Assembly: GCA_029203145.1 (NCBI GenBank)
Contig: CP119309.1
Coordinates: forward strand, 707,001 to 771,000
DNA length: 64,000 nt
DNA from: Candidatus Brevundimonas phytovorans
Lineage (GTDB): Bacteria > Pseudomonadota > Alphaproteobacteria > Caulobacterales > Caulobacteraceae
Reading direction: 5' to 3'
Shown piece after piece: positions 22,707-31,776 of the stretch. The stretch's first letter is position 1. Every line of letters begins with the position of its first letter. A model generated the notes under the pieces. It was not told where the DNA came from. It worked only from the letters and a program-made list of their open reading frames with translations, and searched no databases. The position numbers were made by a program, and so were the translations under genes.

Positions 22707-23032
22707 CCGAAGCCGCGATCCTGTCGTGGGTGGCGACTTTGCCGCCCTCAGCCCTCGATGAACATGGCGTGGCCAAGGCCAGCGCCAATGGCCTGAGCGT
22801 CGCCCTCTATGTCGTGGACGGCGAGTATTTCGCCACCGCTGACCTGTGCACCCACGGCGCCGCCAGCCTGTCGGACGGCTTCCTCGACGGTGAGCTGATC
22901 GAATGCCCGCTGCATCAGGGCACCTTCAATGTGAAGACCGGCGCCCCGGTCGATGCGCCTTGCTCGGTCGCCGTGCGCAGCTTCCCGGTCAAGCTTCAGG
23001 ACGGCCTGCTGCACGTCGGCATGGAGGGCTAG
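22703..23032 (+). CDS. Rieske-type [2Fe-2S] ferredoxin
   Basis: 109 aa with cluster ligands in CTHG and CPLHQGTF, spaced as in NagAb/AndAb ferredoxins. It shuttles electrons from the FAD reductase (19665-20855) to the oxygenase. ATGA overlap with the small subunit; 3 bases before the gentisate dioxygenase gene. Confidence 0.94.
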   Translation: MTEAAILSWVATLPPSALDEHGVAKASANGLSVALYVVDGEYFATADLCTHGAASLSDGFLDGELIECPLHQGTFNVKTGAPVDAPCSVAVRSFPVKLQDGLLHVGMEG

Positions 23033-23035
23033 GCC

Positions 23036-24091
23036 ATGCACGAAGTCCTGTCCAACGACCAGCAGTCCCAGCTGAACGCCCTCTATGAGCAGATGGAGCC
23101 GGAAGGCCTCTATCCGTTGTGGGAGAAGCTGTCGGCCCTGGTCCTGCCCCAGCCGGACTCCCCGGCCAAGGTGCACAAGTGGTCCTATGACAAGGCCCGC
23201 GACTACCTGATGCGGGCCGGCGACCTGATCAGCGCCAAGCAGGCCGAGCGCCGCGTGCTGATCCTGGAGAACCCCGGCCTGCCGGGCCATTCGGGCATCA
23301 CGCCCAGCCTCTATGCCGGTCTGCAACTGATCCTGCCGGGCGAGATCGCCCCGGCCCACCGCCATGCCCAGTGCGCCCTGCGTTTCGTCATGGAGGGCGG
23401 CGGCGCCTATACCTCTGTGGACGGCGAGAAGGCGGTGATGCAGCCCTTCGACCTGGTGCTGACGCCGGGCGGCCAGTGGCACGACCACGGCAACCCGACC
23501 GAGACGCCGATGATCTGGCTGGACGGGCTGGACATCCCGACCGTCCGCCACTTCGACGCCAGCTTCGCCGAGGGCTATTCGGAAGACCAGTTCCCGGAAC
23601 AAGCCCCGGCTGGCGACAGTCTGAACCGCTATGGCCGCAATATGCGTCCGCTGAAAGGGCACACGGCGGATCGCCGCCCGGCGCATCAGCCGCTGTTCCA
23701 CTATCCCTACGCCGAGTGGCGTCCGGCGCTGGACGGCATGGCCGAAGGCGGGGCCGAGATCGACGCGCATCTGGGTCATGCGCTGGAGTTCATGAACCCG
23801 ATCAATGGCGGGCCGATCATGGCCACCATCTCGGCCCATGTCCGCCTGCTGCCGGAAGGCTTTGAAAGCAAGCCGCGCCGCTCGACCGACGGCACCATCT
23901 TCGTGGTGGTCGAGGGGACGGGCGAGGCGGTGATCGAGGGCGAAACCATCGCTCTGAAGCCGCGCGACATCGTCGTCGTGCCGTCGTGGAAATCGGTCGC
24001 CTTCAAGGCGGCCAGCCGACTGGTCCTGTTCGGATACTCCGACAAGGCCTGTCAGGAAAAACTGAACCTCTACAAGGAAGAGAACGCATGA
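23036..24091 (+). CDS. Gentisate 1,2-dioxygenase
   Basis: 351 aa bicupin, the usual length for gentisate 1,2-dioxygenase (NagI/GtdA). The Fe(II) site of the N-terminal cupin shows in PAHRHAQCALRFVMEGGG and WHDHGN. The second cupin occupies roughly residues 260-345. It opens the gentisate ring to maleylpyruvate using O2. Coupled by ATGA to the next gene. Confidence 0.92.
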   Translation: MHEVLSNDQQSQLNALYEQMEPEGLYPLWEKLSALVLPQPDSPAKVHKWSYDKARDYLMRAGDLISAKQAERRVLILENPGLPGHSGITPSLYAGLQLILPGEIAPAHRHAQCALRFVMEGGGAYTSVDGEKAVMQPFDLVLTPGGQWHDHGNPTETPMIWLDGLDIPTVRHFDASFAEGYSEDQFPEQAPAGDSLNRYGRNMRPLKGHTADRRPAHQPLFHYPYAEWRPALDGMAEGGAEIDAHLGHALEFMNPINGGPIMATISAHVRLLPEGFESKPRRSTDGTIFVVVEGTGEAVIEGETIALKPRDIVVVPSWKSVAFKAASRLVLFGYSDKACQEKLNLYKEENA

Positions 24092-24783
24092 GCCTGCTGT
24101 TCCAACCGCAAGCGCCCGTGCTTGCCCCGACCAACACCGGGGACGAATTCCCGGTTCGCCGCATCTTCTGCGTCGGCCGCAACTACGCCGCCCACGCCCG
24201 CGAGATGGGCCGCGACCCGGACCGCGAGCCGCCCTTCTTCTTCACCGCCTGGGCCGAGACCGTGGTGCTGGACGGCACGACCATCGCCTATCCGTCCAAG
24301 ACCGGGAACTTCCACTATGAGGCCGAGCTGGTCGTCGCCGTGGGCAAGGGCGGTCGCAACATCGCCGTCGAGGACGCGCTGGACCACGTCTGGGGCTACG
24401 CCACGGGCCTGGACATGACGCGCCGCGACCTGCAGCTGGAAGCCCGCGCCCAGGGGCGTCCGTGGGACACCGGCAAGAACGTCGAGCAATCCTCGCCGCT
24501 GGGCCTGATCCACAAGGCAGGCGAGGGTTTTGATCCCGAGCACGGCAAGATCGAACTGACCGTCAACGGCGAGGTCAAGCAGACGGCGGACCTGGCCGAC
24601 CTGATCTGGCCGGTGGCGGACATCGTCGCCTACTTGTCGGGACTGTGGGAAATCCAGCCCGGCGACCTGATCTACACCGGCACCCCCGCCGGCGTCGGCG
24701 CTGTGGTTCCTGGCGACGCCATGACCGTCGCCATCGACGGCCTGACCCCGCTGAACATCAAGGTCGGCCCGCCCGCCGCCTGA
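24088..24783 (+). CDS. Fumarylpyruvate hydrolase (FAH family)
   Basis: 231 aa fumarylacetoacetate-hydrolase fold. The family pattern is clear: FCVGRNYAAHARE, NFHYEAELVVAVGKGG, WGYATGLDMTRRDLQ, GDLIYTGTPAGVG. In the gentisate pathway it cleaves fumarylpyruvate to fumarate and pyruvate (NagK type). ATG 24088 overlaps the dioxygenase stop. Confidence 0.92.
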   Translation: MSLLFQPQAPVLAPTNTGDEFPVRRIFCVGRNYAAHAREMGRDPDREPPFFFTAWAETVVLDGTTIAYPSKTGNFHYEAELVVAVGKGGRNIAVEDALDHVWGYATGLDMTRRDLQLEARAQGRPWDTGKNVEQSSPLGLIHKAGEGFDPEHGKIELTVNGEVKQTADLADLIWPVADIVAYLSGLWEIQPGDLIYTGTPAGVGAVVPGDAMTVAIDGLTPLNIKVGPPAA

Positions 24784-24855
24784 TCCCTTTTCTCTAACAT
24801 CATCAACACACGGAGAGGCGCGCGACAGACGCGCCCTCCACGGAGGACGACACAT

Positions 24856-26190
24856 ATGGCAGCCATGGGTGAGGGGGGCGGAAACGCCGTCATCGATCGG
24901 GCCAAATTCGGCCCGCTACAGTTCGGCGTCACGGCGCTGTGCTTCATCATCGCCATGCTCGACGGCTTCGACACCCAGTCGATCGCCTTCGTCGCGCCCA
25001 AGATCGCCGAGGACTGGGGTCTGGCCCCGTCGGCGTTCGGCCCGATCTTCGCCATCGGCCTTCTGGGCCTGACGGTCGGCGCCTTCACCCTCAGCCCGGC
25101 GGCGGACAAGTTCGGCCGCAAGACCATCATTCTGATCTCGACCTTCATCTTCGGCCTGTTCGCCCTGCTGACGGCCTTTTCGACCTCGATGAACGAGCTG
25201 CTGATCTATCGCTTCATCACCGGCGTCGGCCTGGGCGCCGCCATGCCCAACATCATCGCCCTGACCAGCGAATATGGCCCGGCCCGCCTGCGTGCGACCC
25301 TGGTGACGGTCATGTTCTGCGGCTTCCCGCTGGGTTCGACCATCGGCGGCCTGGTCTCGACCTGGCTGATCGCCACCTGGGACTGGCATTCGGTCTTCGT
25401 CGTCGGCGGCGTCCTGCCGCTGCTGCTGCTGCCGGTGCTCTGGTTCATGCTGCCGGAATCGGTGCGCTTCCTGGTCGCCAAGGGCGCGCCTGAGCACAGG
25501 ATCGCCCCCATCGTGAAGAAGATCGACGCCGACGCCTCGGTCAGCGACTTCATCGCCGGCCTGAAACACGAGCAGACCTCGGCGGCCAAGGGCTTCTCCG
25601 TCTTCCAGCTGTTCCGTGAAGGCCGCACGCCGGTGACCCTGCTGCTGTGGGTCGCCTTCTTCATGAACCTGCTGGTCATGTACTTCCTGGTGAATTGGCT
25701 GCCGACCCTGCTGAAGGGCGCCGGTCTGCCGCTCAGCATGGCCATCCTGTCCACCGCCACCCTGAACATGGGCGGCGTCGTCGGCGCCATCGTCCTGGGC
25801 CGGATGATCGACAAGATCAGCCCCTACGTCGTCCTGGGTTCGGCCTATGCCGCCTCGGCCGCCTTTATCGCTCTGCTGGCCTTCGGCGGCACGAACCTGA
25901 CGGTCCTGCTGCTCGGTGCGGCCCTGTCCGGCTTCGGCGTCGTCGGCGCCCAGATCGGCTGCAACGCCCTGACCGCCGCTGTCTATCCGACCGCCATCCG
26001 TGCGACGGGCGTGGGCTGGGCTCTCGGTGTCGGCCGCATCGGCGCCATCGTCGGTCCTTTGGTGGGCGGCGTGCTGCTGGCCGCCGGCTGGAGCCCGCAG
26101 AACCTGATCCTGCTGGCTGTCATCCCCGCCGTGATCGCCTCGATCGCGGTCTTCACCCTCGGCGGCGTGCGCCGCCGCGCCGGAGTCTGA
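24856..26190 (+). CDS. Aromatic acid:H+ symporter, MFS/AAHS family
   Basis: 444 aa with 12 predicted membrane segments. The AAHS signature MLDGFDTQSIAFVAPKI in TM1 and the loop DKFGRKTI match PcaK/BenK/GenK-type importers. GGAGGACGACACAT precedes ATG 24856. Given the neighbours it likely imports salicylate or gentisate across the inner membrane. Confidence 0.9.
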   Translation: MAAMGEGGGNAVIDRAKFGPLQFGVTALCFIIAMLDGFDTQSIAFVAPKIAEDWGLAPSAFGPIFAIGLLGLTVGAFTLSPAADKFGRKTIILISTFIFGLFALLTAFSTSMNELLIYRFITGVGLGAAMPNIIALTSEYGPARLRATLVTVMFCGFPLGSTIGGLVSTWLIATWDWHSVFVVGGVLPLLLLPVLWFMLPESVRFLVAKGAPEHRIAPIVKKIDADASVSDFIAGLKHEQTSAAKGFSVFQLFREGRTPVTLLLWVAFFMNLLVMYFLVNWLPTLLKGAGLPLSMAILSTATLNMGGVVGAIVLGRMIDKISPYVVLGSAYAASAAFIALLAFGGTNLTVLLLGAALSGFGVVGAQIGCNALTAAVYPTAIRATGVGWALGVGRIGAIVGPLVGGVLLAAGWSPQNLILLAVIPAVIASIAVFTLGGVRRRAGV

Positions 26191-26194
26191 CCCC

Positions 26195-26824
26195 ATGATC
26201 CTGCACGGCTATTTCCGCTCCACGGCCTCCTGGCGGGTGCGTATCGCCCTGGGCCTCAAGGGACTGGAGGCCGTGCAGGTCATCCACCACCTGCGCAAGG
26301 GCGAGCAGCGGGCGCCGGACTATCTGACGCTCAACCCGCAGGGTCTGCTGCCCTCGTTTGTCACCGACGACGGCGCGGCTCTGACCCAGTCTCTGGCCAT
26401 CATCGAATACCTCGACGAGACCTCGCCCGCGCCGTCGCTGCTGCCCGCCGATCCGGTGCAGAAGGCCAAGGTTCGGGCCGTGGCTCAGGCCGTCGCCTGT
26501 GACATCCACCCGGTGCAGAACCTCAAGGTGCTGCAACGCCTGCGCGACCTCGGTCTGGGCGAAGACATGGTTCAGGCCTGGGCCTCGACGGTCATCGAGG
26601 AAGGTCTCGACGCGGTCGACACGCTGCTGACCGACCAGCCGGGACCGTTCGCCTTCGGCGACGCCCCGACTCTGGCCGACCTGTGCATCGTGCCGCAACT
26701 GGGCAACGCCCGCCGCTTTGGCGTCGAGGTGCGCTGGCCGCGCCTGCTGGCGCTCGAAGCCGCCTGCCTCGAACTGCCCGCCTTCCAGAACGCCGTCCCG
26801 GGCCGACAGCCCGACGCCGAATAA
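26195..26824 (+). CDS. Maleylpyruvate isomerase, zeta-class glutathione transferase
   Basis: 209 aa. The zeta-class active-site motif is YFRSTASWRVRIALGLKG near the N-terminus, followed by LNPQGLLPSF and the glutathione-binding LTQSLAIIEYLDE. It isomerises maleylpyruvate to fumarylpyruvate with glutathione (NagL type); the tyrosine-pathway enzyme MaiA is similar, but the gentisate context decides. It lies 4 bases after the transporter. Confidence 0.92.
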   Translation: MILHGYFRSTASWRVRIALGLKGLEAVQVIHHLRKGEQRAPDYLTLNPQGLLPSFVTDDGAALTQSLAIIEYLDETSPAPSLLPADPVQKAKVRAVAQAVACDIHPVQNLKVLQRLRDLGLGEDMVQAWASTVIEEGLDAVDTLLTDQPGPFAFGDAPTLADLCIVPQLGNARRFGVEVRWPRLLALEAACLELPAFQNAVPGRQPDAE

Positions 26825-26879
26825 TCATCCCAATCGAACCGAGCGCGGAGCCAACCGCGCCCTTTCCCGGAGGAAATCC

Positions 26880-28325
26880 ATGAGTATCGCCGCTGCGGCC
26901 GCCGCCGCATTGCTTTCGCACGCCCCCATGCCCGTGGACGCCGAGGCGCCGATCCAGACCGCGCCCGCTGCGGTTTCGGTCGCGCCTGCCGCCCCCACCG
27001 CGCCGCCGCCGTTCAAGCTGATCAACCACGAGGAGAACTACGCCTGGCTGGCCGACCCGGCCAAGCGAGCCTCGACCTGGTCGAAGTTCAAATATGTGCC
27101 GGTCGGCGGCGAGGGCAGCCCCGTCTGGGCCAGCTTCGGCGGCGAGCTGCGTTTCCGCGCCGAACACCGCGACAATGAACGCTTCGGTCGCGGGGCGCAG
27201 GACACAGGCGGCGACTTCCAGACCCGCGCCCGTCTCTGGGGGGAGCTGAATCTGGGTTCGTCCCTGCGCGCTTTCGTCGACGTGCAGGACGCCCGCACCT
27301 CGGGCCTCGCCAGCGGCGAACCCGTGATCGAGGAAAACCGCACCGACCTGCATCAGGCCTTCCTTGAGGCCAGGACCGGCCTGGGCGGCGGCACGCTGCG
27401 CGTTCGTGCGGGCCGTCAGGAATTCGGCCAAGGGTCGTTCCGCCTGTTCGACATGCGCGAGGGCGCCAATGCCCGCGTGGCGCTGGACATGGTCCGGGTC
27501 CTCTATGACAGCCCGACCGGCTGGAGCGGCGGCGCCTTCGCCGGCTATGCCCTGCGCGAAGGCAAGGCCTCGTGGGATGACGCCACCAACTTCGATTATC
27601 GCCTCTATGGCGCGACGGCCGCCAAGACGCTGGGGCAGGGGGCGACGGCGCCCAAGCTGGAACTGCTCTACGCCAACACCGACCGTCTGGTGACGCCGTT
27701 CGACGGTCAGGTTGCGGGCCGCGACGACCGCGACACCCTGTCGGTGCGTCTGTCGGGCAAGGTCGCGCCCTGGGATTATGAGGTCGAGGCGGTGAAGCAG
27801 TGGGGCTCGTTCCGCGACCTCGACATCGACGCCTGGTTCATCTCCGCCGTTGGCGGTCGCACCTTCTCGAGCGTGAAGTGGTCGCCGCGCCTGGCCGTGC
27901 GTCTGGACGTCGGCTCGGGCGACAAGGACCCGAACGACGGCAAGCTGAACAGCTTCAACCCCCTGTTCCCGCAACCGGCGGCCCTGCGTACCGATCTGGG
28001 CTTCGCCAACATGGTGCTGTTGCAGCCCGAGGTGACGGTGCGCCCGTCGCCCAAGCTGACCCTAGGCGCCAATACCGCCGGCCTGTGGCGTCAGAGCAAG
28101 GACGACGGCCTCTATGCCCTGTCCGGCATGGTGCTGCGCGGCGCGAACGAGGGCCAGTCGTCCTATGTCGGCTGGCGCACCGGCGTCTTCGCCCGCTACG
28201 CCCTGACGCCCTACGTCTCCCTGATGGGCGTGGCCAACTACACCAAGGCCGGCGACTTCCTGAAGGAAACGGGCACGGCCGAGGACCAGTCCTACCTCGG
28301 GACCTTCCTGACCTTCCGCTTCTGA
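26880..28325 (+). CDS. Outer-membrane channel, alginate-export (AlgE-like) family
   Basis: 481 aa from ATG 26880 (GGAGG upstream). After an alanine-rich leader come FGGELRFRAEHRDNERF, VRAGRQEFGQGSFRLFDMRE and a run of amphipathic strands ending in FLTFRF, as in the alginate-export barrel family often found beside aromatic catabolic genes. It is the last gene of the cluster and probably lets the aromatic acid cross the outer membrane. The leader is short and its cleavage site is unclear. Confidence 0.8.
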   Translation: MSIAAAAAAALLSHAPMPVDAEAPIQTAPAAVSVAPAAPTAPPPFKLINHEENYAWLADPAKRASTWSKFKYVPVGGEGSPVWASFGGELRFRAEHRDNERFGRGAQDTGGDFQTRARLWGELNLGSSLRAFVDVQDARTSGLASGEPVIEENRTDLHQAFLEARTGLGGGTLRVRAGRQEFGQGSFRLFDMREGANARVALDMVRVLYDSPTGWSGGAFAGYALREGKASWDDATNFDYRLYGATAAKTLGQGATAPKLELLYANTDRLVTPFDGQVAGRDDRDTLSVRLSGKVAPWDYEVEAVKQWGSFRDLDIDAWFISAVGGRTFSSVKWSPRLAVRLDVGSGDKDPNDGKLNSFNPLFPQPAALRTDLGFANMVLLQPEVTVRPSPKLTLGANTAGLWRQSKDDGLYALSGMVLRGANEGQSSYVGWRTGVFARYALTPYVSLMGVANYTKAGDFLKETGTAEDQSYLGTFLTFRF

Positions 28326-28350
28326 CCAGTCGCTTTCGCTGAAGTCCTTA

Positions 28351-28386
28351 GAAGCCCCGCCTCGATGTCGAGACGGGGCTTCTTTG
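28351..28386 (+). terminator. Terminator of the gentisate operon
   Basis: GAAGCCCCG (28351-28359) pairs with CGGGGCTTC (28374-28382), and an inner CTCGA/TCGAG extends the stem; TTTGT follows. It lies between the porin and the convergent dnaE2 gene and could serve both directions. Confidence 0.88.
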
Positions 28387-31300
28387 TCAGTGGAAGTCGC
28401 GCGAGCCGGGCAGGATGCGCACGTCGCGCGGGTGACGATGCGGCGGCTGGCGCGGGGGCTGCGGGTGGGCGACGATGTCGGCGCGGGCCAGTTCGATCTC
28501 GGTCTGATGATCCTCCGACAGGCGGGCCAGGTCGTTGCTGCGGTCAATGACGCGGCGCGCGACGACGTGGACGACGCCCTCGGGGCTTTTCTCGACTACG
28601 CCTTCGATCTGCATCAGCCGCGCGCTCATGACCTCGCGGCGGAACTGTTCCAGCATCCGCGCCCACAGGACCACATTGGTGATGCCGGTTTCGTCCTCAA
28701 GGGTGATGAAGACGGCGTTGCCCTTGCCCGGTCGCTGACGCACCAGAACCACCCCCGCGACCCGCACCAGGGAGCCGCCGCGCCTGCCCTCGGTTTCGGC
28801 GCAGGTCAGCACCCGGTCGGCGGCGAAGACGGGGCGCAGAATGCCCATGGGGTGAGCCTTCAGCGACAGCCGCACAGTCTGGTAATCGGCGGCGACGTGT
28901 TCGCTCAGCGGCATCAGCGGCAACTGTGCATCGGGTTCGACGCCCAGCTCGCGGGCGCCGCGCTCGCGCGCCTCGGCGGCGGCGAACAGGGGCAGGGGAT
29001 CGTCGTCGGGCAGACGCCGCACCGCCCACAGGGCCTCGCGCCGGTCCTGTCCCAGCGAGCGGAAGGCGTCGGCGTCGGCCAGTTTTCGCATCGCCGCGCC
29101 GGGCAGGTCGGCGCGCCGGGCCAGGGTCTCGATGTCGGCGAAACCTGCCTCGGCGCGCGCCGCGGCCAGGGCCAGGGCCCAGTCCTTCCTGAAGCCGTCG
29201 ATCTGGCGCAAACCGAGGCGCAGGGCCGGCGCCGACTTCGACCCCTCCAGGCTGTTATCCCAGTCGCTGTGCGAGACGTCGATGGGCCGCACCTCGACCC
29301 CGCCGACCTCCTGCGCCTCGCGCACGATCTGGGCCGGGGCGTAGAAGCCCATGGGCTGGCTGTTCAGCAGGGCGCAGGCGAAGGCCGCCGGGTGGCGGTG
29401 CTTGATCCACGAGGAGACATAGACCAGCCGGGCGAAGCTGGCGGCGTGGCTCTCGGGAAAGCCGTAGGAGCCGAAGCCCTTGATCTGTTCGAAGCAGCGT
29501 TGAGCGAAGGCGGGATCATAGCCGCGTTCGATCATCCGACCCACCATCCGGGTCTCATAGGTGTGCAGGCTGCCGTCGCCGCGGAATGTGCCCATGGCCT
29601 TGCGCAGGCCGTTGGCCTCACCATCGGTGAACTCGGCGGCGACGATGGCCAGCTTCATCGCCTGTTCCTGAAACAGGGGCACGCCGAGGGTCTTGTGCAG
29701 AACCTGCTCCAGTTCGTCGGGCGGACCGTGGTCGGGCGAGGGCGAGGAATAGACGACTTCCTCCTCTCTATTCCGGCGTCGCAGATAGGGATGAACCATG
29801 TCGCCCTGGATCGGGCCGGGCCGGACGATGGCGACCTGGATGACGAGGTCATAAAGGCAGCGGGGTCTCAGCCGGGGCAGCATGTTGATCTGGGCCCGGC
29901 TCTCGACCTGAAACACGCCGATGGACTGGCCCCGACACAGCATGTCGTAAACAGCGGGGTCCTCGCGCGGGAGGGTGTGCAGTTCCCAGTCCTCATCCGC
30001 ATGGGCGCGGATCAGGTCGAAGGCCTTGCGGATGCAGGTCAGCATTCCCAGCGCCAGCACATCGACCTTCATCAGGCGCAGGGCGTCGATGTCGTCCTTG
30101 TCCCATTCGATGAAGGTGCGGTCCGGCATGGCCGCATTGCCGATGGGGACCATCTCGTCCAGCCGATCCTGGGTCAGGATGAAGCCGCCGACGTGCTGGC
30201 TGAGGTGGCGCGGAAAGTTCAGCAGGCGCGAGGCCATGGCGACGGCGCGGGCGATCATGGGATTGGTCGTGGCCAGACCCGCCTGAACGACGTGGCGGTC
30301 GCCGATCTCGGTCCCCCAACTGCCCCAGTGGCTGGAGGCCAGGCGGGCGGTGACGTCCTCGGTCAGACCCAGGGCCTTGCCGACCTCGCGGATGGCGCTG
30401 CGCGGGCGGAAATGGATGACGGTGGCGGCGATGCCGGCGCGGTGGCGGCCATAGCGGTCGTAGATGTGCTGGATGATCTCCTCGCGCCGTTCGTGTTCGA
30501 AATCGACGTCGATGTCGGGCGGTTCGTTTCGGTCTTCGGACAGGAAGCGTTCGAACAGCAGATCGGATTCCATCGGGTCGACCGAGGTGATGCCCAGCAC
30601 ATAGCAGACCGCCGAGTTGGCCGCCGATCCCCGCCCCTGACACAGGATGCGCTTGTCTCTCGCCACGCGGACGATGTCGAAGATGGTCAGGAAGTAGGGG
30701 GCGATGTCCTTGCGGGCGATGAAGGCCAGTTCCTTGTCCAGCAGGGCCTGAACCTTGTCGGGAACCCCGTCGGGATAGCGCATGGCGGCGTGACGGCCGG
30801 TCAGCTCTGCGAGCCAGGCCTGCGGCTCCCATCCCGGCGGGATCGGCTCTTCCGGGTATTGATAGCTGAGGTCGGACAGATCGAAGGCGGCGCGCGACAG
30901 GAGGGCGGTCGTCTCGACCACGGCTTCGGGCGCGTCGCGGAACAGGCGGGCCATTTCGGCGCTGGGCTTGAGCCAGCGTTCGGCGTTGGCCTCCAGCCGA
31001 AGGCCGGCGGTTTCGATGGTCACGCCTTCGCGGATACAGGTCAGGACGTCCTGCAGGTCGCGGTCCGGCGGCGCGGCGTAGAGGACGTCGTTGAGCGCCA
31101 GAAGGGGCGTGTTCGTGCGGGCGGCGATCGCCTTCAATCGGGCCAGCCGTCGCCGGTCGTCGCCGCGCCTGTGCATGGCGGCGCCCAGCCAGACGGCGCC
31201 GGGCGCCGCCTCGGCCACGCGCGTCAGCACGGCTTCCAGTCCCGCCAGTTGATCGGGCGGCATGAGGATCAGCAACAGGCCCTCGGCGTCGGCCAGCAGG

Positions 31301-31776
31301 TCGCGCAGCCCGATCTCGCACTCGCCCTTTCTCGCCCGGCGATTGCCCAGGGTCAGCAGGCGGGTCAGTCGGCCCCAGCCCGCGCGCGTCTCGGGATAGG
31401 CGATGACGTCCGGCGTCCCGTCGTTGAAGACCAGCCGCGTCCCGGTCAGCAGGCGAAAGTCCGCCGCGCGACGCTTCACCTCTTCCGAGATCGCCGGATC
31501 GTTCAGAGGATCTTCAATGAAGGCGACCTCGCCGGGACTGCCGCCGTCACGCACCTTGTCCGGCGGGGCCAGGCCGTCGCGGCGTAGCGCCTTCAGCGCG
31601 CTCCAGGCTCGCACCACGCCCGCCACGGTGTTGCGATCAGCCAGACCCAGACCGACGTGGCCGCGCAGGATCGCCGTCAGCACCAGATCCTTGGGGTGCG
31701 AGGCCCCGCGCAGAAAGGAGAAGTTGCTGGCCGCCGCCAGCTCCGCGTAGTCGCCGCCATGGTCGAGCGCGCTCAT
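28387..31776 (-). CDS. dnaE2: Error-prone DNA polymerase III alpha subunit DnaE2 (ImuC)
   Basis: 1129 aa from ATG 31776, which overlaps the imuB stop (ATGA). It begins with the PHP domain (YAELAAASNFSFLRGASH), contains the C-family polymerase acidic site PDIDVDFEHER near residue 420 and the catalytic-region segment ILCQGRGSAANSAVCYVLG, and ends in an OB-fold (VRVAGVVLVRQRPGKGNAVF). DnaE2 does the lesion-bypass synthesis in SOS-induced mutagenesis together with ImuA and ImuB. The open frame upstream of 31776 is an imuB shadow. Confidence 0.95.
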   Translation of the reverse strand: MSALDHGGDYAELAAASNFSFLRGASHPKDLVLTAILRGHVGLGLADRNTVAGVVRAWSALKALRRDGLAPPDKVRDGGSPGEVAFIEDPLNDPAISEEVKRRAADFRLLTGTRLVFNDGTPDVIAYPETRAGWGRLTRLLTLGNRRARKGECEIGLRDLLADAEGLLLILMPPDQLAGLEAVLTRVAEAAPGAVWLGAAMHRRGDDRRRLARLKAIAARTNTPLLALNDVLYAAPPDRDLQDVLTCIREGVTIETAGLRLEANAERWLKPSAEMARLFRDAPEAVVETTALLSRAAFDLSDLSYQYPEEPIPPGWEPQAWLAELTGRHAAMRYPDGVPDKVQALLDKELAFIARKDIAPYFLTIFDIVRVARDKRILCQGRGSAANSAVCYVLGITSVDPMESDLLFERFLSEDRNEPPDIDVDFEHERREEIIQHIYDRYGRHRAGIAATVIHFRPRSAIREVGKALGLTEDVTARLASSHWGSWGTEIGDRHVVQAGLATTNPMIARAVAMASRLLNFPRHLSQHVGGFILTQDRLDEMVPIGNAAMPDRTFIEWDKDDIDALRLMKVDVLALGMLTCIRKAFDLIRAHADEDWELHTLPREDPAVYDMLCRGQSIGVFQVESRAQINMLPRLRPRCLYDLVIQVAIVRPGPIQGDMVHPYLRRRNREEEVVYSSPSPDHGPPDELEQVLHKTLGVPLFQEQAMKLAIVAAEFTDGEANGLRKAMGTFRGDGSLHTYETRMVGRMIERGYDPAFAQRCFEQIKGFGSYGFPESHAASFARLVYVSSWIKHRHPAAFACALLNSQPMGFYAPAQIVREAQEVGGVEVRPIDVSHSDWDNSLEGSKSAPALRLGLRQIDGFRKDWALALAAARAEAGFADIETLARRADLPGAAMRKLADADAFRSLGQDRREALWAVRRLPDDDPLPLFAAAEARERGARELGVEPDAQLPLMPLSEHVAADYQTVRLSLKAHPMGILRPVFAADRVLTCAETEGRRGGSLVRVAGVVLVRQRPGKGNAVFITLEDETGITNVVLWARMLEQFRREVMSARLMQIEGVVEKSPEGVVHVVARRVIDRSNDLARLSEDHQTEIELARADIVAHPQPPRQPPHRHPRDVRILPGSRDFH

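Noticed and set aside
28384..31587. 1067-aa open frame opposite dnaE2
   Set aside because: Low-complexity antisense translation; dnaE2 on the other strand has full domain structure.
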